Assembly: GCF_029813775.1 (NCBI RefSeq)
Contig: NZ_JARVKW010000002.1
Coordinates: 62,001 to 126,000, forward strand
Reading direction: 5' to 3'
Length of the DNA stretch: 64,000 bases
Source of the DNA: Streptomyces sp. DH24
Lineage (GTDB): Bacteria; Actinomycetota; Actinomycetes; Streptomycetales; Streptomycetaceae
Part shown: positions 1-8,770 of the stretch, in pieces
How positions within the stretch are numbered: the first letter of the stretch is position 1
Layout: every line of letters starts with the position of its first letter
Notes under the pieces: generated by a model
Databases searched by the model: none
The model's input: only the letters and a program-made list of their open reading frames with translations
What the model was told of the DNA's origin: nothing
Translations under genes and position numbers: made by a program

Positions 1-1007
1 CCGCCCTGCCCGTTGCCCTGCCCGGTCAGGCAGCCGTAGCCGCTGCCGGCGACGCCGGGCAGGCCGAGGGCGAGCGCGAGGTTGATGAAGGCGGCGACCG
101 TGTCGGCGCCCTTGCTGTGCTGCTCGGCGCCGCGGCCGGTCAGCACGTACGCCCGCCGCGCCTCGCCCAGCATCCGTACGGCGGCGCGCTGTTCGGCGAC
201 GGGGACGCCGGTGACGCGTTCGACGCGCTCGGGCCACCAGGTCACGGCGCGCCGCCAGGCCGTGTCGAAGCCGGTGGTGCGTTCCTGGACGTACTCCTTG
301 TCGCACCAGCCGTCGCTGACGGCGATGTGCAGCAGTCCCAGCGCCAGTGCCAGGTCGGTGCCGGGCACCGGTTGCAGGTGCAGGGCGGCCCGCTCGGCGG
401 TCCTGGTGCGGCGCGGGTCGACGACGATCAGGTCGGCGCCCTCCAGGTGCCGCATCAGCGGGGGCATCGTCTCGGCGGGGTTGGCGCCGGCGAGGAGGAT
501 CGCGTCCGCCGCGCCGAGGTCGCCGACCGGGAAGGGCAGTCCGCGGTCCAGGCCGAAGGCCGCCGTCCCGGCGGCGGCGGCCGAGGACATGCAGAACCGT
601 CCGTTGTAGTCGATCTGGCTGGTCCGCAGGGCGAGCCGGGCGAACTTGCCGAGCAGGTACGCCTTCTCGTTGGTGAGGCCGCCCCCGCCGAACACGGCGA
701 GCGCGTCCGGGCCGTGCTCGTCACGGATCCGGAGCAGCCGCGCGGCGACCGTGTCCAGGGCGGTGTCCCAGTCGGCCGGGACGAGTCGGCCGTCCGCGTC
801 CCGCACCAGCGGGTGGCGCAGCCGGTCGGGGACGTCGAGCAGCGCGGGCGCGGTCCAGCCCTTCTGGCACAGCCTGCCGTCGTTGACGGGGAAGTCGGTG
901 GGCTCCACCACGGTCCCCCGGGAGTCGTGGCCGAGGCGGGTGCCGCACTGCAGGGCGCAGTAGGGGCAGTGCGTGGCCACGCTCGTGCTCGGCGCGGTGT
1001 CAGGCAC
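1..1007 (-). CDS. Molybdopterin oxidoreductase, assimilatory nitrate reductase type (C-terminus beyond window)
   Basis: Catalytic subunit of a molybdenum bis-MGD enzyme, most likely reducing nitrate to nitrite in the cytoplasm for nitrogen assimilation. The N-terminus shows a [4Fe-4S] motif: Cys14, Cys17 and Cys21 in HCPYCALQCG, with a fourth Cys in GRLCQKGW. NGRFCMSSA near residue 139 supplies the Cys that would ligate Mo, as in NapA/NarB proteins. Family members run about 700 residues; only about 335 are here because the gene leaves the window at base 1. The GTG start at 1007 overlaps the end of the narK-like gene by 8 bp, implying translational coupling. The nitrate assignment rests partly on that neighbour. 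No signal peptide is seen. Confidence 0.85.
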   Translation of the reverse strand, partial: MPDTAPSTSVATHCPYCALQCGTRLGHDSRGTVVEPTDFPVNDGRLCQKGWTAPALLDVPDRLRHPLVRDADGRLVPADWDTALDTVAARLLRIRDEHGPDALAVFGGGGLTNEKAYLLGKFARLALRTSQIDYNGRFCMSSAAAAGTAAFGLDRGLPFPVGDLGAADAILLAGANPAETMPPLMRHLEGADLIVVDPRRTRTAERAALHLQPVPGTDLALALGLLHIAVSDGWCDKEYVQERTTGFDTAWRRAVTWWPERVERVTGVPVAEQRAAVRMLGEARRAYVLTGRGAEQHSKGADTVAAFINLALALGLPGVAGSGYGCLTGQGNGQG

Positions 1008-2403
1008 GGGTGGCCTCCGAGGACTTGTCGGCACCGGCCCCGGCGCGGCTCGTGTTCGGCGCGGCGTCCGGAGGGGTGCCGTGCGGGGCGCGCAGGTACA
1101 CCATGCGGGTGACGGTGAGGCACAGCGCGTAGAAGGCCAGGAAGGACGAGAAGGCGGGTTCGCCCGTCCCCTGGGTGTCGTAGGACGCCCGGAAGACCAG
1201 GTTGACGGCGACGCCGCCGAGCGCGCCGACCGCACCGGCGATGCCGATGACCGCGCCGCTCAGGCGCCGGGCGCGGGCGAAGGCCTCGGTCGCGTCGTCG
1301 CCGGCGGTGACGGCGGCCTCCGCCTGCCCGGCGAAGACCACCGGGATCAGCTTGTACGTGGAGCCGTTGCCCAGGCCGCTGAGCACGAACAGCACCGTGA
1401 ACGCGGCGACGAACATCGGGAGGGAGCGGTGCACGGAGGCCGCCAGCAGCAGGCACGTTCCCGCGCCCATGGCGAGGAAGTTCCAGAACGTGACCCGCGC
1501 TCCGCCCCAGCGGTCGGCGAGCCGCCCGCCGATCGGCCGGGACAGCGAGCCGAGCAGCGGCCCGAGGAAGGTGTAGCCGGCCGCCTCCAGCGGTGTGGAG
1601 CCGAACTCGTTCTGCAGGACGAGGCCGAAGGCGAAGCCGTAGCCGATGAACGAGCCGAACGTGCCGAGGTACAGCAGCGAGATCCACCAGGTGTGCGGGT
1701 CGGCCGCCGCCTCGCGCAGCACGCCGGGACGGGCCGGGCCGGTGTCGACGTTGTCCATGCCGAGCGCCGCGAGCACGGCGGCGAGGGCGATCAGCGGCAG
1801 GTAGACGGCGATCACGTAGGCGGGGTGGGTGTCGCCCGCGCCGGCGATCACCAGCAGTCCGATCAGCTGGATGACCGCGACGCCCAGGTTGCCGCCGCCG
1901 GCGTTGAGGCCGAGCGCCCAGCCCTGGTGACGCCGGGGGAAGAAGTGGGCGATGTTGGTCGTGGAGGACGCGAAGTTGCCGCCGCCGACGCCCGCCGTCG
2001 CTGCGACGAGCAGGAACACCCACAGGGGTGTGCCGGGCCGTTGGACGAAGTACAGCGCCAGCAGCGCCGGAACGAACAGCAGGACGGAGCTGAAGACGGT
2101 CCAGTTACGCCCGCCGAACCGGGTCACCGCGTGGCTGTACGGCAGCCGCAGCAGGGCCCCCACCAGGGTGGGGGTGACCACCAGCAGGAACTTCTCGCTC
2201 GGGGCGAAGCCGAAACCGATGTCGGGGGACATGAACAGCACCAGGACCGACCACATGCTCCAGACGGAGAAGCCGATGTGCTCGGAGAAGATCGACAGGA
2301 CGAGGTTGCGTCGTGCGACGTGCTTGCCGGTGCGCTCCCAGAACTCCTCGTCCTCCGGATCCCAGTGCTCGATCCGCCGTCGGGAGACGCGCAGTGCCGT
2401 CAT
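1000..2403 (-). CDS. narK: Nitrate/nitrite transporter, NarK-type MFS
   Basis: Major facilitator of 467 residues with about 12 membrane segments, expected to import nitrate or exchange it for nitrite across the cytoplasmic membrane. Two glycine-rich signatures of the nitrate/nitrite porter family are visible: GVGGGNFASSTTNIAHFFP and, downstream, NAGGGNLGVAV. The hydrophilic N-terminus (about 45 residues, WDPEDEEFW) is typical of actinobacterial members. The ATG at 2403 is preceded by a GAGGAG ribosome binding site. It is the first gene of a coupled pair with the nitrate reductase gene, which begins inside its last codons. The transport direction cannot be told from sequence. Confidence 0.9.
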   Translation of the reverse strand: MTALRVSRRRIEHWDPEDEEFWERTGKHVARRNLVLSIFSEHIGFSVWSMWSVLVLFMSPDIGFGFAPSEKFLLVVTPTLVGALLRLPYSHAVTRFGGRNWTVFSSVLLFVPALLALYFVQRPGTPLWVFLLVAATAGVGGGNFASSTTNIAHFFPRRHQGWALGLNAGGGNLGVAVIQLIGLLVIAGAGDTHPAYVIAVYLPLIALAAVLAALGMDNVDTGPARPGVLREAAADPHTWWISLLYLGTFGSFIGYGFAFGLVLQNEFGSTPLEAAGYTFLGPLLGSLSRPIGGRLADRWGGARVTFWNFLAMGAGTCLLLAASVHRSLPMFVAAFTVLFVLSGLGNGSTYKLIPVVFAGQAEAAVTAGDDATEAFARARRLSGAVIGIAGAVGALGGVAVNLVFRASYDTQGTGEPAFSSFLAFYALCLTVTRMVYLRAPHGTPPDAAPNTSRAGAGADKSSEATRA

Positions 2404-2470
2404 CGGGGCAACTCCTCGGCTGGGGGCGGTGGCCCGACGCGTGGCGTCGGTCGCCCTGCGGCAGGGTGAA

Positions 2471-2506
2471 GGGGCGCGGCCCACGGGGGTAACGGATCCG
2501 CGCCCC
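2471..2506 (-). terminator. Hairpin after the AMP-ligase gene
   Basis: Perfect 9-bp arms GGGGCGCGG and CCGCGCCCC separated by 18 nt, just downstream (minus strand) of the stop at 2532. It probably ends the ligase transcript before narK. No T-run follows, as is usual for Streptomyces terminators. Confidence 0.55.
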
Positions 2507-2531
2507 AGGGGTGGTGGTGCGGGGCCCGGGC

Positions 2532-4100
2532 CTACTCGGCCGGGTGCTCCGCCTTCAGCAGCCGGGCCAGCTCCAGCCGCTTGATCTTGGTGGTGGCGGT
2601 CTGCGGCAGGTCGTCGAGCTTCCACTGCACGGGATCCGCCATCGCGGGCAGACCGGCCACCGCGGACTTCCAGGCCGCGAGGTCGAGCGGCTTGTCGTCG
2701 CGGGTGCACACCACGGGCACGGGCCTGCCGTCGTCGTCCGGGACGATGATGACCTCGACGAGTTCCGGCATCCGCGCGAACAGGGTGTCCTCGATCTCCA
2801 GGGTGCTGTCGATGCCCTGGATCTCGTCGACCTCCCGGTCGAGCAGGTGCAGGCAGCCCCACCTGGTGCGGTAGCCCAGGTCGCCCATGCGCCACCACTC
2901 GCCGTCGGCCTGCTTCTCCCAGCGCTCGTGCTCGCCGAGGTAGGTGACGATCCGTCCGTCGGAGCGCACCTCGATGTATCCGGGGTTGGACTTGGTGGGC
3001 CGCTTGCCGTCCCGGCTGACCACGCGGACGCCCGTCATGCCGGGAAACGGGGAGCCCACGCAGCGGCCGTCGGCGTCCGCGCCGCGCCTCCTGGAGTAGG
3101 TGCGCCCGGCGATCGGGCCGACCTCGCTCTGCCCGTACATCTGGACGAACTGCGGCGACTCGCGCCGCGACGCGCTGAGCATCAGGTGCACGGTGCGCGG
3201 GTGGATGGCGTCGAAGGTGCTGCTGAAGTACTTCACGTTCGCCAGCGGCCGGCGCGGGTCGTCGACCAGCACCTCCCAGCGCAGGAACGTGTTGGGGTGG
3301 GCCTCGATGAGGCCGGGCGGAGCCTGCCGGAACACGTCGGCCACGACCTCCGGGTCGTCGTCCCGGAGGATGATCAGCGGGTGGCCCTGGAGGATCGTGA
3401 TCGGCATGGCGGTGAACATCCGCGAGTGCACGAAGGACACGTGGATGGCGATCGGTTCGCTGCGGCCGACCAGGGACGCCACCGTGCCCTGGGGGCGGTA
3501 GCGCGCCTGGAACGTGCGCCCGGTGTGCACCGCCAGCTTCGGTGTGCCGGTGGTCCCGGAGGTGTGGGTGACCAGCGTCGGGTGGTCCGGGGGCATGGTC
3601 ACCGGGGCGACTCGGGCGGCCCCGGCGAGCGACGCGAACGTGACGGCGTGTTCGTGGCTGCCGGAGGCCAGGAGCACCTGCCGGGTGAGGTCGAAGACCT
3701 CCGCGGGCAGGTGGTGGTCGAGCTTGTCCCGGTCGGTCACCAGGTGCGGGCGGTCCACGCGGCGCACCAGCTCGCACACCGTGGCGCCGTCCAGCTTGGG
3801 CGACAGCAGGACCGGCACGGCGCCGATCCTGGCTATGGAGCAGGCGAGGAGCGTGATGTCGAACCCGTCGCTCTTGTGGACGACCACCCGCTCCCCGGGC
3901 CGGACGTCCGCCGCCCACAGCCGGGAGGCCAGGTCGTCGACGAGGTCGGCGACCTCCGTCAGCGTCATGCGGCGCCCGCGCTCCGGAGCGATGTCGAGCT
4001 CGTGGTCGAGGATCACGGGATTCGCCGGGTGCCGGGCAGCCGCCCTCTCGAACAGCGTGCCCAGCCGAATTCCTTTGTTTCCGATGCGCTGGAGAAACAT
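2532..4100 (-). CDS. Class I adenylate-forming enzyme (acyl-CoA synthetase-like)
   Basis: Cytoplasmic AMP-forming ligase of 522 residues that should activate a carboxylic acid as its acyl-adenylate and pass it to CoA or a carrier. Motifs in order: the AMP-binding P-loop HTSGTTGTPKLAVHTG near residue 182, the adenine-binding YGQSEVGP near 321, a GDLGYR turn, the hinge DREVDEI and the C-terminal catalytic Lys in TATTKIKR near residue 500. Length fits a complete enzyme. The acid substrate cannot be inferred. Neighbours on the same strand are an SRPBCC protein and a quinone oxidoreductase, so a small redox or biosynthetic pathway is possible. The upstream 156 bp to the SRPBCC stop is relatively AT-rich and probably holds its own promoter. 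Confidence 0.85.
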   Translation of the reverse strand: MFLQRIGNKGIRLGTLFERAAARHPANPVILDHELDIAPERGRRMTLTEVADLVDDLASRLWAADVRPGERVVVHKSDGFDITLLACSIARIGAVPVLLSPKLDGATVCELVRRVDRPHLVTDRDKLDHHLPAEVFDLTRQVLLASGSHEHAVTFASLAGAARVAPVTMPPDHPTLVTHTSGTTGTPKLAVHTGRTFQARYRPQGTVASLVGRSEPIAIHVSFVHSRMFTAMPITILQGHPLIILRDDDPEVVADVFRQAPPGLIEAHPNTFLRWEVLVDDPRRPLANVKYFSSTFDAIHPRTVHLMLSASRRESPQFVQMYGQSEVGPIAGRTYSRRRGADADGRCVGSPFPGMTGVRVVSRDGKRPTKSNPGYIEVRSDGRIVTYLGEHERWEKQADGEWWRMGDLGYRTRWGCLHLLDREVDEIQGIDSTLEIEDTLFARMPELVEVIIVPDDDGRPVPVVCTRDDKPLDLAAWKSAVAGLPAMADPVQWKLDDLPQTATTKIKRLELARLLKAEHPAE

Positions 4101-4256
4101 CTGCCCACCTCTCGTCCGCCGCGGCTGTTCATCAACCGCGGGGCAGGCTGTCTGAATTGCAGTCTCCGGTACGGGTCCGCATCATTTCGCGCCGGGGCGT
4201 CGAGGGCCCAGTGGACATGTTTCAGCGGAAATGGACGCGGTCACCGGGAGGGAATG

Positions 4257-4799
4257 TCAGCGCTTTTCGATGACATCCTTGATGCGCCGCAGCGTGGCGT
4301 CGAGGTCCTGTTCGAGCTTGGCGGTCCAGTCCGCGACGAACCGCCTGCGGTCGTCCTCGTCCAGATCGGCCACGATCTTGTGAATGCCGGCGGTCGCCCG
4401 GCCCATGCGGAAGTGGTGGGTCAGTACGCAGCCGTCATCGGCCGGGGCCATGTCGAAGCCCCAGATGCTCTCCTGGTCCTCGCGTGCGTGGGTGAGCATC
4501 ATCCACCGGAAGGTCCGGCCGGGTTCGGCGGCGGTGATCCGGCACTCGGTGTGCCAGACACCGCGCACCAGGGGCGCCCAGGCGACCACGTCCTCGCTGC
4601 GGAGGTTCTCGCCGCGGAAGACGGCTCCGACGGCGGAGGGCTCGCCGGAAACCCACTCGCCGCCCCGGCATTCCGGGCTCCATTCGGCACTGCGCGGCAG
4701 GTCACTGACGACGGAGTAGACCTCTAGAGGGGTCGCGGAAACGTGAATGTCGGCCCTGAGTTCGAACAGCGGAGAGGTGTCGATGATTGACTGATTCAT
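4257..4799 (-). CDS. SRPBCC-family protein (START/cyclase-like)
   Basis: Protein of 180 residues with the helix-grip (SRPBCC/Bet v1) pattern: an N-terminal beta strand ending in ADIHVSATPLEVYSVVSD, a WSPE motif, alternating strands, and a long amphipathic C-terminal helix (about residues 150-180). Such proteins bind hydrophobic ligands; some are polyketide cyclases/aromatases, others are lipid-binding or of unknown role. No catalytic residues can be assigned. It is soluble with no signal peptide. It lies between a quinone oxidoreductase and an AMP-ligase on the same strand, so a shared pathway is plausible but not shown. The 107 bp before the next gene upstream is AT-rich and may hold its promoter. 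Confidence 0.75.
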   Translation of the reverse strand: MNQSIIDTSPLFELRADIHVSATPLEVYSVVSDLPRSAEWSPECRGGEWVSGEPSAVGAVFRGENLRSEDVVAWAPLVRGVWHTECRITAAEPGRTFRWMMLTHAREDQESIWGFDMAPADDGCVLTHHFRMGRATAGIHKIVADLDEDDRRRFVADWTAKLEQDLDATLRRIKDVIEKR

Positions 4800-4905
4800 G
4801 TGCCGAATTCTGTCAGGGGCTACCGGGCGCCGGTCAACGAGCGGCTTTCTTTTATGTCAGGTCGGAATTCCTGTATTTCACCGGCGCCGGTCGGCGGCGA
4901 CTGTT

Positions 4906-5892
4906 TCAGGCCGCGGTGTCCGTGCTCAGCACGATCTTTCCGTGCACCTTGCCCTCCTCCAGCCGGCGGTGGGCCTCGGCCGCTTCGCTCAGGTGCAGCC
5001 GTTCGATCGCCCGCGGCCTGAGGCTGCCGTCGGCGACCAGCCGGTTGATGGCGCTGGCGGCCTCGGCGAGTTCACCGACCGTGGCGTGGGAGATGGCGAA
5101 CCCCAGGACGGAACGGTCCCTCAGGTAGAGCGGGCCCACGGGCAGCACCGGCCTGGACCGCATGCCGGCGAGCAGCACGATCCGGCCCCGCCCGGCGAGG
5201 AGGTCCACGGCGGTCTCCAGGTCGTTGGCGCCGGAGGTGTCGAAGCAGAGGTCGACGCCCGCCGGGGCGGCGTCGCGGATGCGCCCGGGCACGTCGGGGT
5301 CCCGGTAGTCGATGACGTGGTCGGCGCCGAGGGCACGGCAGTACTCGGCGTCCCGGGCGGAGGCAGTGGCGATGACACGGGCGCCCGCGGTGGCGGCCAT
5401 CAGCACGAGCGCGCTCCCCACGTTCCCGGCCGCGCCGCACACCACGACCGTCTCGCCGGCCCGGAGCCGTCCGTGGGTGAACAGACCGAGGTAGGCGGTG
5501 GCGGCCGGATGCGCCAGTGCCACGGTCTCGTACGGGTCGGCGCCCTCCGGCAGCCGGTACAGCCGGTCCACGGGCACCACGGCCTGCTCGGCGGCGGCGC
5601 CCTGGCGGCCGTCGTGGCCGAGGCTGTTGCACCACACCCGGTCGCCGGGCCGGAACCGGTGCACGCCGGGGCCGACCGCGGCGACGGTGCCGGCCAGGTC
5701 CCGCCCGATCACGAAGGGGAAGGTCAGCGGCGTGCGCCAGGCCCCCGAGCGTACGAAGGTGTCGACGTGGTTGACGGAGACGGCCGTGACGTCCACCAGC
5801 ACGTCGGTCGGCCCCGGTTCCGGCGCGGGCAGGTCGCCGTACCGGATGACGTCCGGCGACCCGAACTCTTCAATGTAGGCAGCACCCATCAT
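4906..5892 (-). CDS. NADPH:quinone oxidoreductase-like (zinc-free MDR)
   Basis: Medium-chain dehydrogenase/reductase of about 328 residues. An N-terminal GroES-like domain (DVLVDVTAVSVNHVDTFVRSG, then FPFVIGRDLAGTV) leads to a Rossmann domain with the nucleotide loop CGAAGNVGSALV near residue 153. The structural and catalytic zinc ligands of alcohol dehydrogenases are absent, placing it with the QOR/zeta-crystallin branch that reduces quinones or activated enones with NADPH. ATG at 5892 or 5889 is chosen; an upstream TTG (5898) is also in frame. No strong ribosome binding site is visible. Two tandem palindromes 63-96 bp upstream suggest tight regulation, perhaps by electrophiles. Confidence 0.85.
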   Translation of the reverse strand: MMGAAYIEEFGSPDVIRYGDLPAPEPGPTDVLVDVTAVSVNHVDTFVRSGAWRTPLTFPFVIGRDLAGTVAAVGPGVHRFRPGDRVWCNSLGHDGRQGAAAEQAVVPVDRLYRLPEGADPYETVALAHPAATAYLGLFTHGRLRAGETVVVCGAAGNVGSALVLMAATAGARVIATASARDAEYCRALGADHVIDYRDPDVPGRIRDAAPAGVDLCFDTSGANDLETAVDLLAGRGRIVLLAGMRSRPVLPVGPLYLRDRSVLGFAISHATVGELAEAASAINRLVADGSLRPRAIERLHLSEAAEAHRRLEEGKVHGKIVLSTDTAA

Positions 5893-5954
5893 GGTCAAGG
5901 ATTCTCACCCGGCGAACCGCCACCCGTCCGCCCGTGCCGCCGACTTGGTCACGG

Positions 5955-5988
5955 ATCTGTCAGATCGGGACCACATCTGTCAGATCGG
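5955..5988 (-). promoter_or_regulatory. Tandem palindromic operator upstream of the quinone oxidoreductase gene
   Basis: The 14-mer ATCTGTCAGATCGG occurs twice (5955-5968 and 5975-5988), exactly 20 bp apart. Each copy holds the perfect 11-bp palindrome ATCTG-T-CAGAT. Two-turn spacing puts both on the same helix face, as for a dimer-of-dimers repressor or activator. The site lies between the LAL regulator stop and the oxidoreductase start. The regulator is unknown; the adjacent LAL protein is a candidate only by position. Confidence 0.65.
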
Positions 5989-5996
5989 CACACGTG

Positions 5997-8624
5997 TCAG
6001 GTCAGGTCCAGGCGGGCCAGCTCCCGGCGCGACCCCACGCCCAGCTTGGGATAGGCCTTGTACAGGTGGTGTTCGACGGTCCTGCGGCTGAGGAACAACT
6101 GGGCCGCGATCTCCCGGCTGCTGCTGCCGCCGGCCGCCAGCCGCACCACCTGCAACTCCTGCGGGGTCAGCCGGTCCAGGACGTTCTCCGAGGTCGCCCT
6201 GGCGGCCGTCGTCGCGTCACCCGCCGCCCGCAGCTCGGCCCGCGCCCGCTCCGTCCACGGCGCGGCGTGCAGCCGTTCGAACCTCTCCAGGGCGGACCGC
6301 AGCATCGCGCGGGCGTCGCCGCGCCGGCGGGCCCTGCGCAGCCACTCCCCGTACAGCAGCTCGGTGCGGGCTCGTTCGAAGGGCCGCCCGCTCTGCTCGT
6401 GCAGGCGGACCGCCGCCACGTAGTCCTCCTCCCGCCCGCCGACCAGGGCCCGGCACCGGTGGGCGACCGCCATGGACCACGGCCGGCCGCCGGCCCGCGC
6501 CCACGCCTCGAAGGCGAGCATCGGCCGTTCGGCCCGCTCCTGCTCCCCGAGCCGTACGGCCGCCTCCACCTGGTCGGCGACCGCGGCCATCACCATCGCC
6601 GTGTGCCGCCGCGGGCCGGGGCGGGCGACCGTCTCCAGCCTGCGGAGCGCCGACTCGTAGTCCCCCAGCGCCAGTTCGAGCAGGCTCAGGGCGCTCTCGA
6701 CGGCCGTCCTGCCGACCTCCGGAGCGTCGGCGGCGAGGCTGCGGCAGCGCTGTTCGTCGCCCTCGATCGCGGCGATCCGGGCGGGGACGCCGTTGATCCA
6801 GGCGACCCGCTGGCGCAGGCCCGTGTCACGGGCGATCTCCACGGCCTCGGCCACCGACGCCTCGGCGTCCCGGTGTTCACCGGCCAGCACCTGACGTCCC
6901 GCCAGCAGGTGCAGGGCCGCCGGGAGGGAACCGATGAGTCCCTGCGCGCGGCAGCGCGCCACCTCGGCCAGCGCCAGTTCCATGGCCGCGGTGTCGTCGC
7001 CGACGAAGACCGCGCTGTAGAGGGCGCGCGTCCGTGACGTGTCCGTCCCGGCCGGGTCGGCGGTGACGGCCCGCTCCAGCAGGGGCACCGCGCGGGCGTA
7101 GTCGCCGTCGGCGAGGTGCGCCATGCCCTCCACCATCGGATCGGACTCGCCGAGGTCGGTGAGCGTGTGCCTGGCCTCCCGCACCGAGTCCCCGTCGCCG
7201 GCGAGCCAGGCGTACGTGGCCGCCGTGCGGATCATGTCCCGGCCCAGTTCGGCGTCGGCCGACCGCACCCGCCGCAGTAGCAGCCGGGCCGCCTCCCGCT
7301 GGTCCCCCAGCTCGAACATCACGGCGGCCTGCACCGGGGCCAGTCGTGCCAGGTCCTTGGGCTCCTCGGTCGACCGCTCGGCCAGTTCGACCAGTTCCCC
7401 GGCCTGTCCGGCGTGCCCGGCGGTCAGCGCGAGGGCCGCCGCGTCCCGCAGCCGGTGCGCCTGTTCGCGGCGTTCGGGGGTGAGGCGGGCGGCCTGCTGG
7501 TGCAGCAGGGCCGCGGCGGCGTAGGCGCCGCGGTCCGCGGTCCGGTCGGCCGCGGCCACCAGTTCGGCCGCGACGGCCGCGTCGGGGGACGTGGTGGCCA
7601 GCGGCAGGTGCCGGGCCCGGCAGTCCGCGTCCTCCGCCGCGTCGGCCAGGGCCTGGTGCACGGCGATGCGCCGGGCCAGTACCGCTCCCTGGTAGGCGGC
7701 GGTGCCGATGAGCGGATGGCGGAAGACGACGGTGCTCTCGGTCACCTGGATCAGCTCGGCCCGCTCGGCGTCCTCCAGGTCCTCCAGGCCCACGCCCAGC
7801 GCCCGGCCCGCCTTCAGCTGCAGGGGCATGTCGCCCCGCCCCTCGGCCGCGGCGACCAGCAGCGCCAGCCGGGTCTTCTCGGGCAGCTTGGCGATCTGGG
7901 CGCGGTACGACAGCAGCACCCGGTCGGCGACCGTCACCGGTGTGAACTTGCTGGGGTCGTCGCGGCGGGCGGCCCCGAACTCGATGAGTGCCAGCGGATT
8001 TCCCGCCGACTCGGCGATGACCTGCTCCCGCAGGGCGGGCGTGAGGCCCAGGTCGGCGAGCAGCCGCGCCGCGTCGTCCGCGCCGAGCCGGGACAGCCCG
8101 AGTTCGGCGAGCCCGGGCGCGGCGAACCCGTCCTCCCGGGTCGCGAAGACCATCGCGACCTGCTCGGCGGCCAGCCGGCGCGCGGCGAAGAGGAGTGCCT
8201 CGGCGGTGGCCTGGTCGAGCCACTGCGCGTCGTCCACCAGGCACAGCACCGGCCCCTGCTCGGCCAGGTCCGCGAGGAGGGTGAGCACGGCCAGCCCGGT
8301 GAGGAACCTGTCCTGCGTCTTCGTGCGTCCGGTGCCCAGTACCGCGCGCAGCGCCTCCGCCTGGGGTTCCGGCAGCGCGTCCAGGCGCTTCTGCACGGGC
8401 CACAGCAGCTGCACCAGCCCGCCGAACGCCAGGTCCGCTTCCGGTTCGATGCCGGTGACGCGCAGCACCCGCATGTCCGGCGCCGACGCGGCGGCACGGT
8501 CGAGCAGGGCCGTCTTCCCGATGCCCGCCTCGCCCCGCAGCACGAGAGCCCCGCTGCGTCCCTCGCGGGCGCGCGCGATCAGATCCTCAAGTGCCGCCAG
8601 CTCGGTGGACCTGCCGTACAGCAC
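5997..8624 (-). CDS. LAL-family LuxR transcriptional regulator with AAA ATPase domain
   Basis: Large ATP-dependent activator of 875 residues. The N-terminal NTPase has Walker A GEAGIGKT near residues 30-37 and Walker B LCLVDDAQWLD near 126. A long helical, TPR-like middle region follows, and a C-terminal LuxR/GerE helix-turn-helix (LTPQELQVVRLAAGG to RTVEHHLYKAYPKLGV, about 812-865). LAL regulators typically activate nearby catabolic or natural-product genes on binding an inducer. It is transcribed toward the quinone oxidoreductase gene and away from the Old Yellow Enzyme gene, with palindromes on both sides. Start at 8624 fits the family N-terminus LYGRSTELAAL. No TTA codon. Confidence 0.9.
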   Translation of the reverse strand: MLYGRSTELAALEDLIARAREGRSGALVLRGEAGIGKTALLDRAAASAPDMRVLRVTGIEPEADLAFGGLVQLLWPVQKRLDALPEPQAEALRAVLGTGRTKTQDRFLTGLAVLTLLADLAEQGPVLCLVDDAQWLDQATAEALLFAARRLAAEQVAMVFATREDGFAAPGLAELGLSRLGADDAARLLADLGLTPALREQVIAESAGNPLALIEFGAARRDDPSKFTPVTVADRVLLSYRAQIAKLPEKTRLALLVAAAEGRGDMPLQLKAGRALGVGLEDLEDAERAELIQVTESTVVFRHPLIGTAAYQGAVLARRIAVHQALADAAEDADCRARHLPLATTSPDAAVAAELVAAADRTADRGAYAAAALLHQQAARLTPERREQAHRLRDAAALALTAGHAGQAGELVELAERSTEEPKDLARLAPVQAAVMFELGDQREAARLLLRRVRSADAELGRDMIRTAATYAWLAGDGDSVREARHTLTDLGESDPMVEGMAHLADGDYARAVPLLERAVTADPAGTDTSRTRALYSAVFVGDDTAAMELALAEVARCRAQGLIGSLPAALHLLAGRQVLAGEHRDAEASVAEAVEIARDTGLRQRVAWINGVPARIAAIEGDEQRCRSLAADAPEVGRTAVESALSLLELALGDYESALRRLETVARPGPRRHTAMVMAAVADQVEAAVRLGEQERAERPMLAFEAWARAGGRPWSMAVAHRCRALVGGREEDYVAAVRLHEQSGRPFERARTELLYGEWLRRARRRGDARAMLRSALERFERLHAAPWTERARAELRAAGDATTAARATSENVLDRLTPQELQVVRLAAGGSSSREIAAQLFLSRRTVEHHLYKAYPKLGVGSRRELARLDLT

Positions 8625-8688
8625 GTGGGTGCCTCGCTCTCCCGTGATCCGGCCCGCCGGTAGGCAGGCCGCGCCGAAGTACGTACCC

Positions 8689-8701
8689 GGTTTCAGAAAC
8701 C
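8689..8701. promoter_or_regulatory. 13-bp palindrome in the LAL / Old Yellow Enzyme intergenic region
   Basis: GGTTTC-A-GAAACC, perfect 6-bp arms around one central base, in the 146-bp divergent intergenic region. It sits 70 bp before the OYE start, where a promoter would be expected. It is a likely operator for a dimeric regulator; the protein is unknown. Confidence 0.5.
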
Positions 8702-8734
8702 TTACTGATTCGGCGGGGCTGTCCTCTTTCTAAC

Positions 8735-8757
8735 GTGGGAAACCAGCCGGTTCCCAC
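8735..8757 (+). promoter_or_regulatory. Inverted repeat just before the Old Yellow Enzyme ribosome binding site
   Basis: Arms GTGGGAA and TTCCCAC (7 bp, perfect) flank a 9-nt spacer, ending 3 nt before the GGAGGAG Shine-Dalgarno. It could be a second operator or a leader RNA hairpin affecting translation of the reductase. Confidence 0.4.
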
Positions 8758-8770
8758 GACGGAGGAGATC

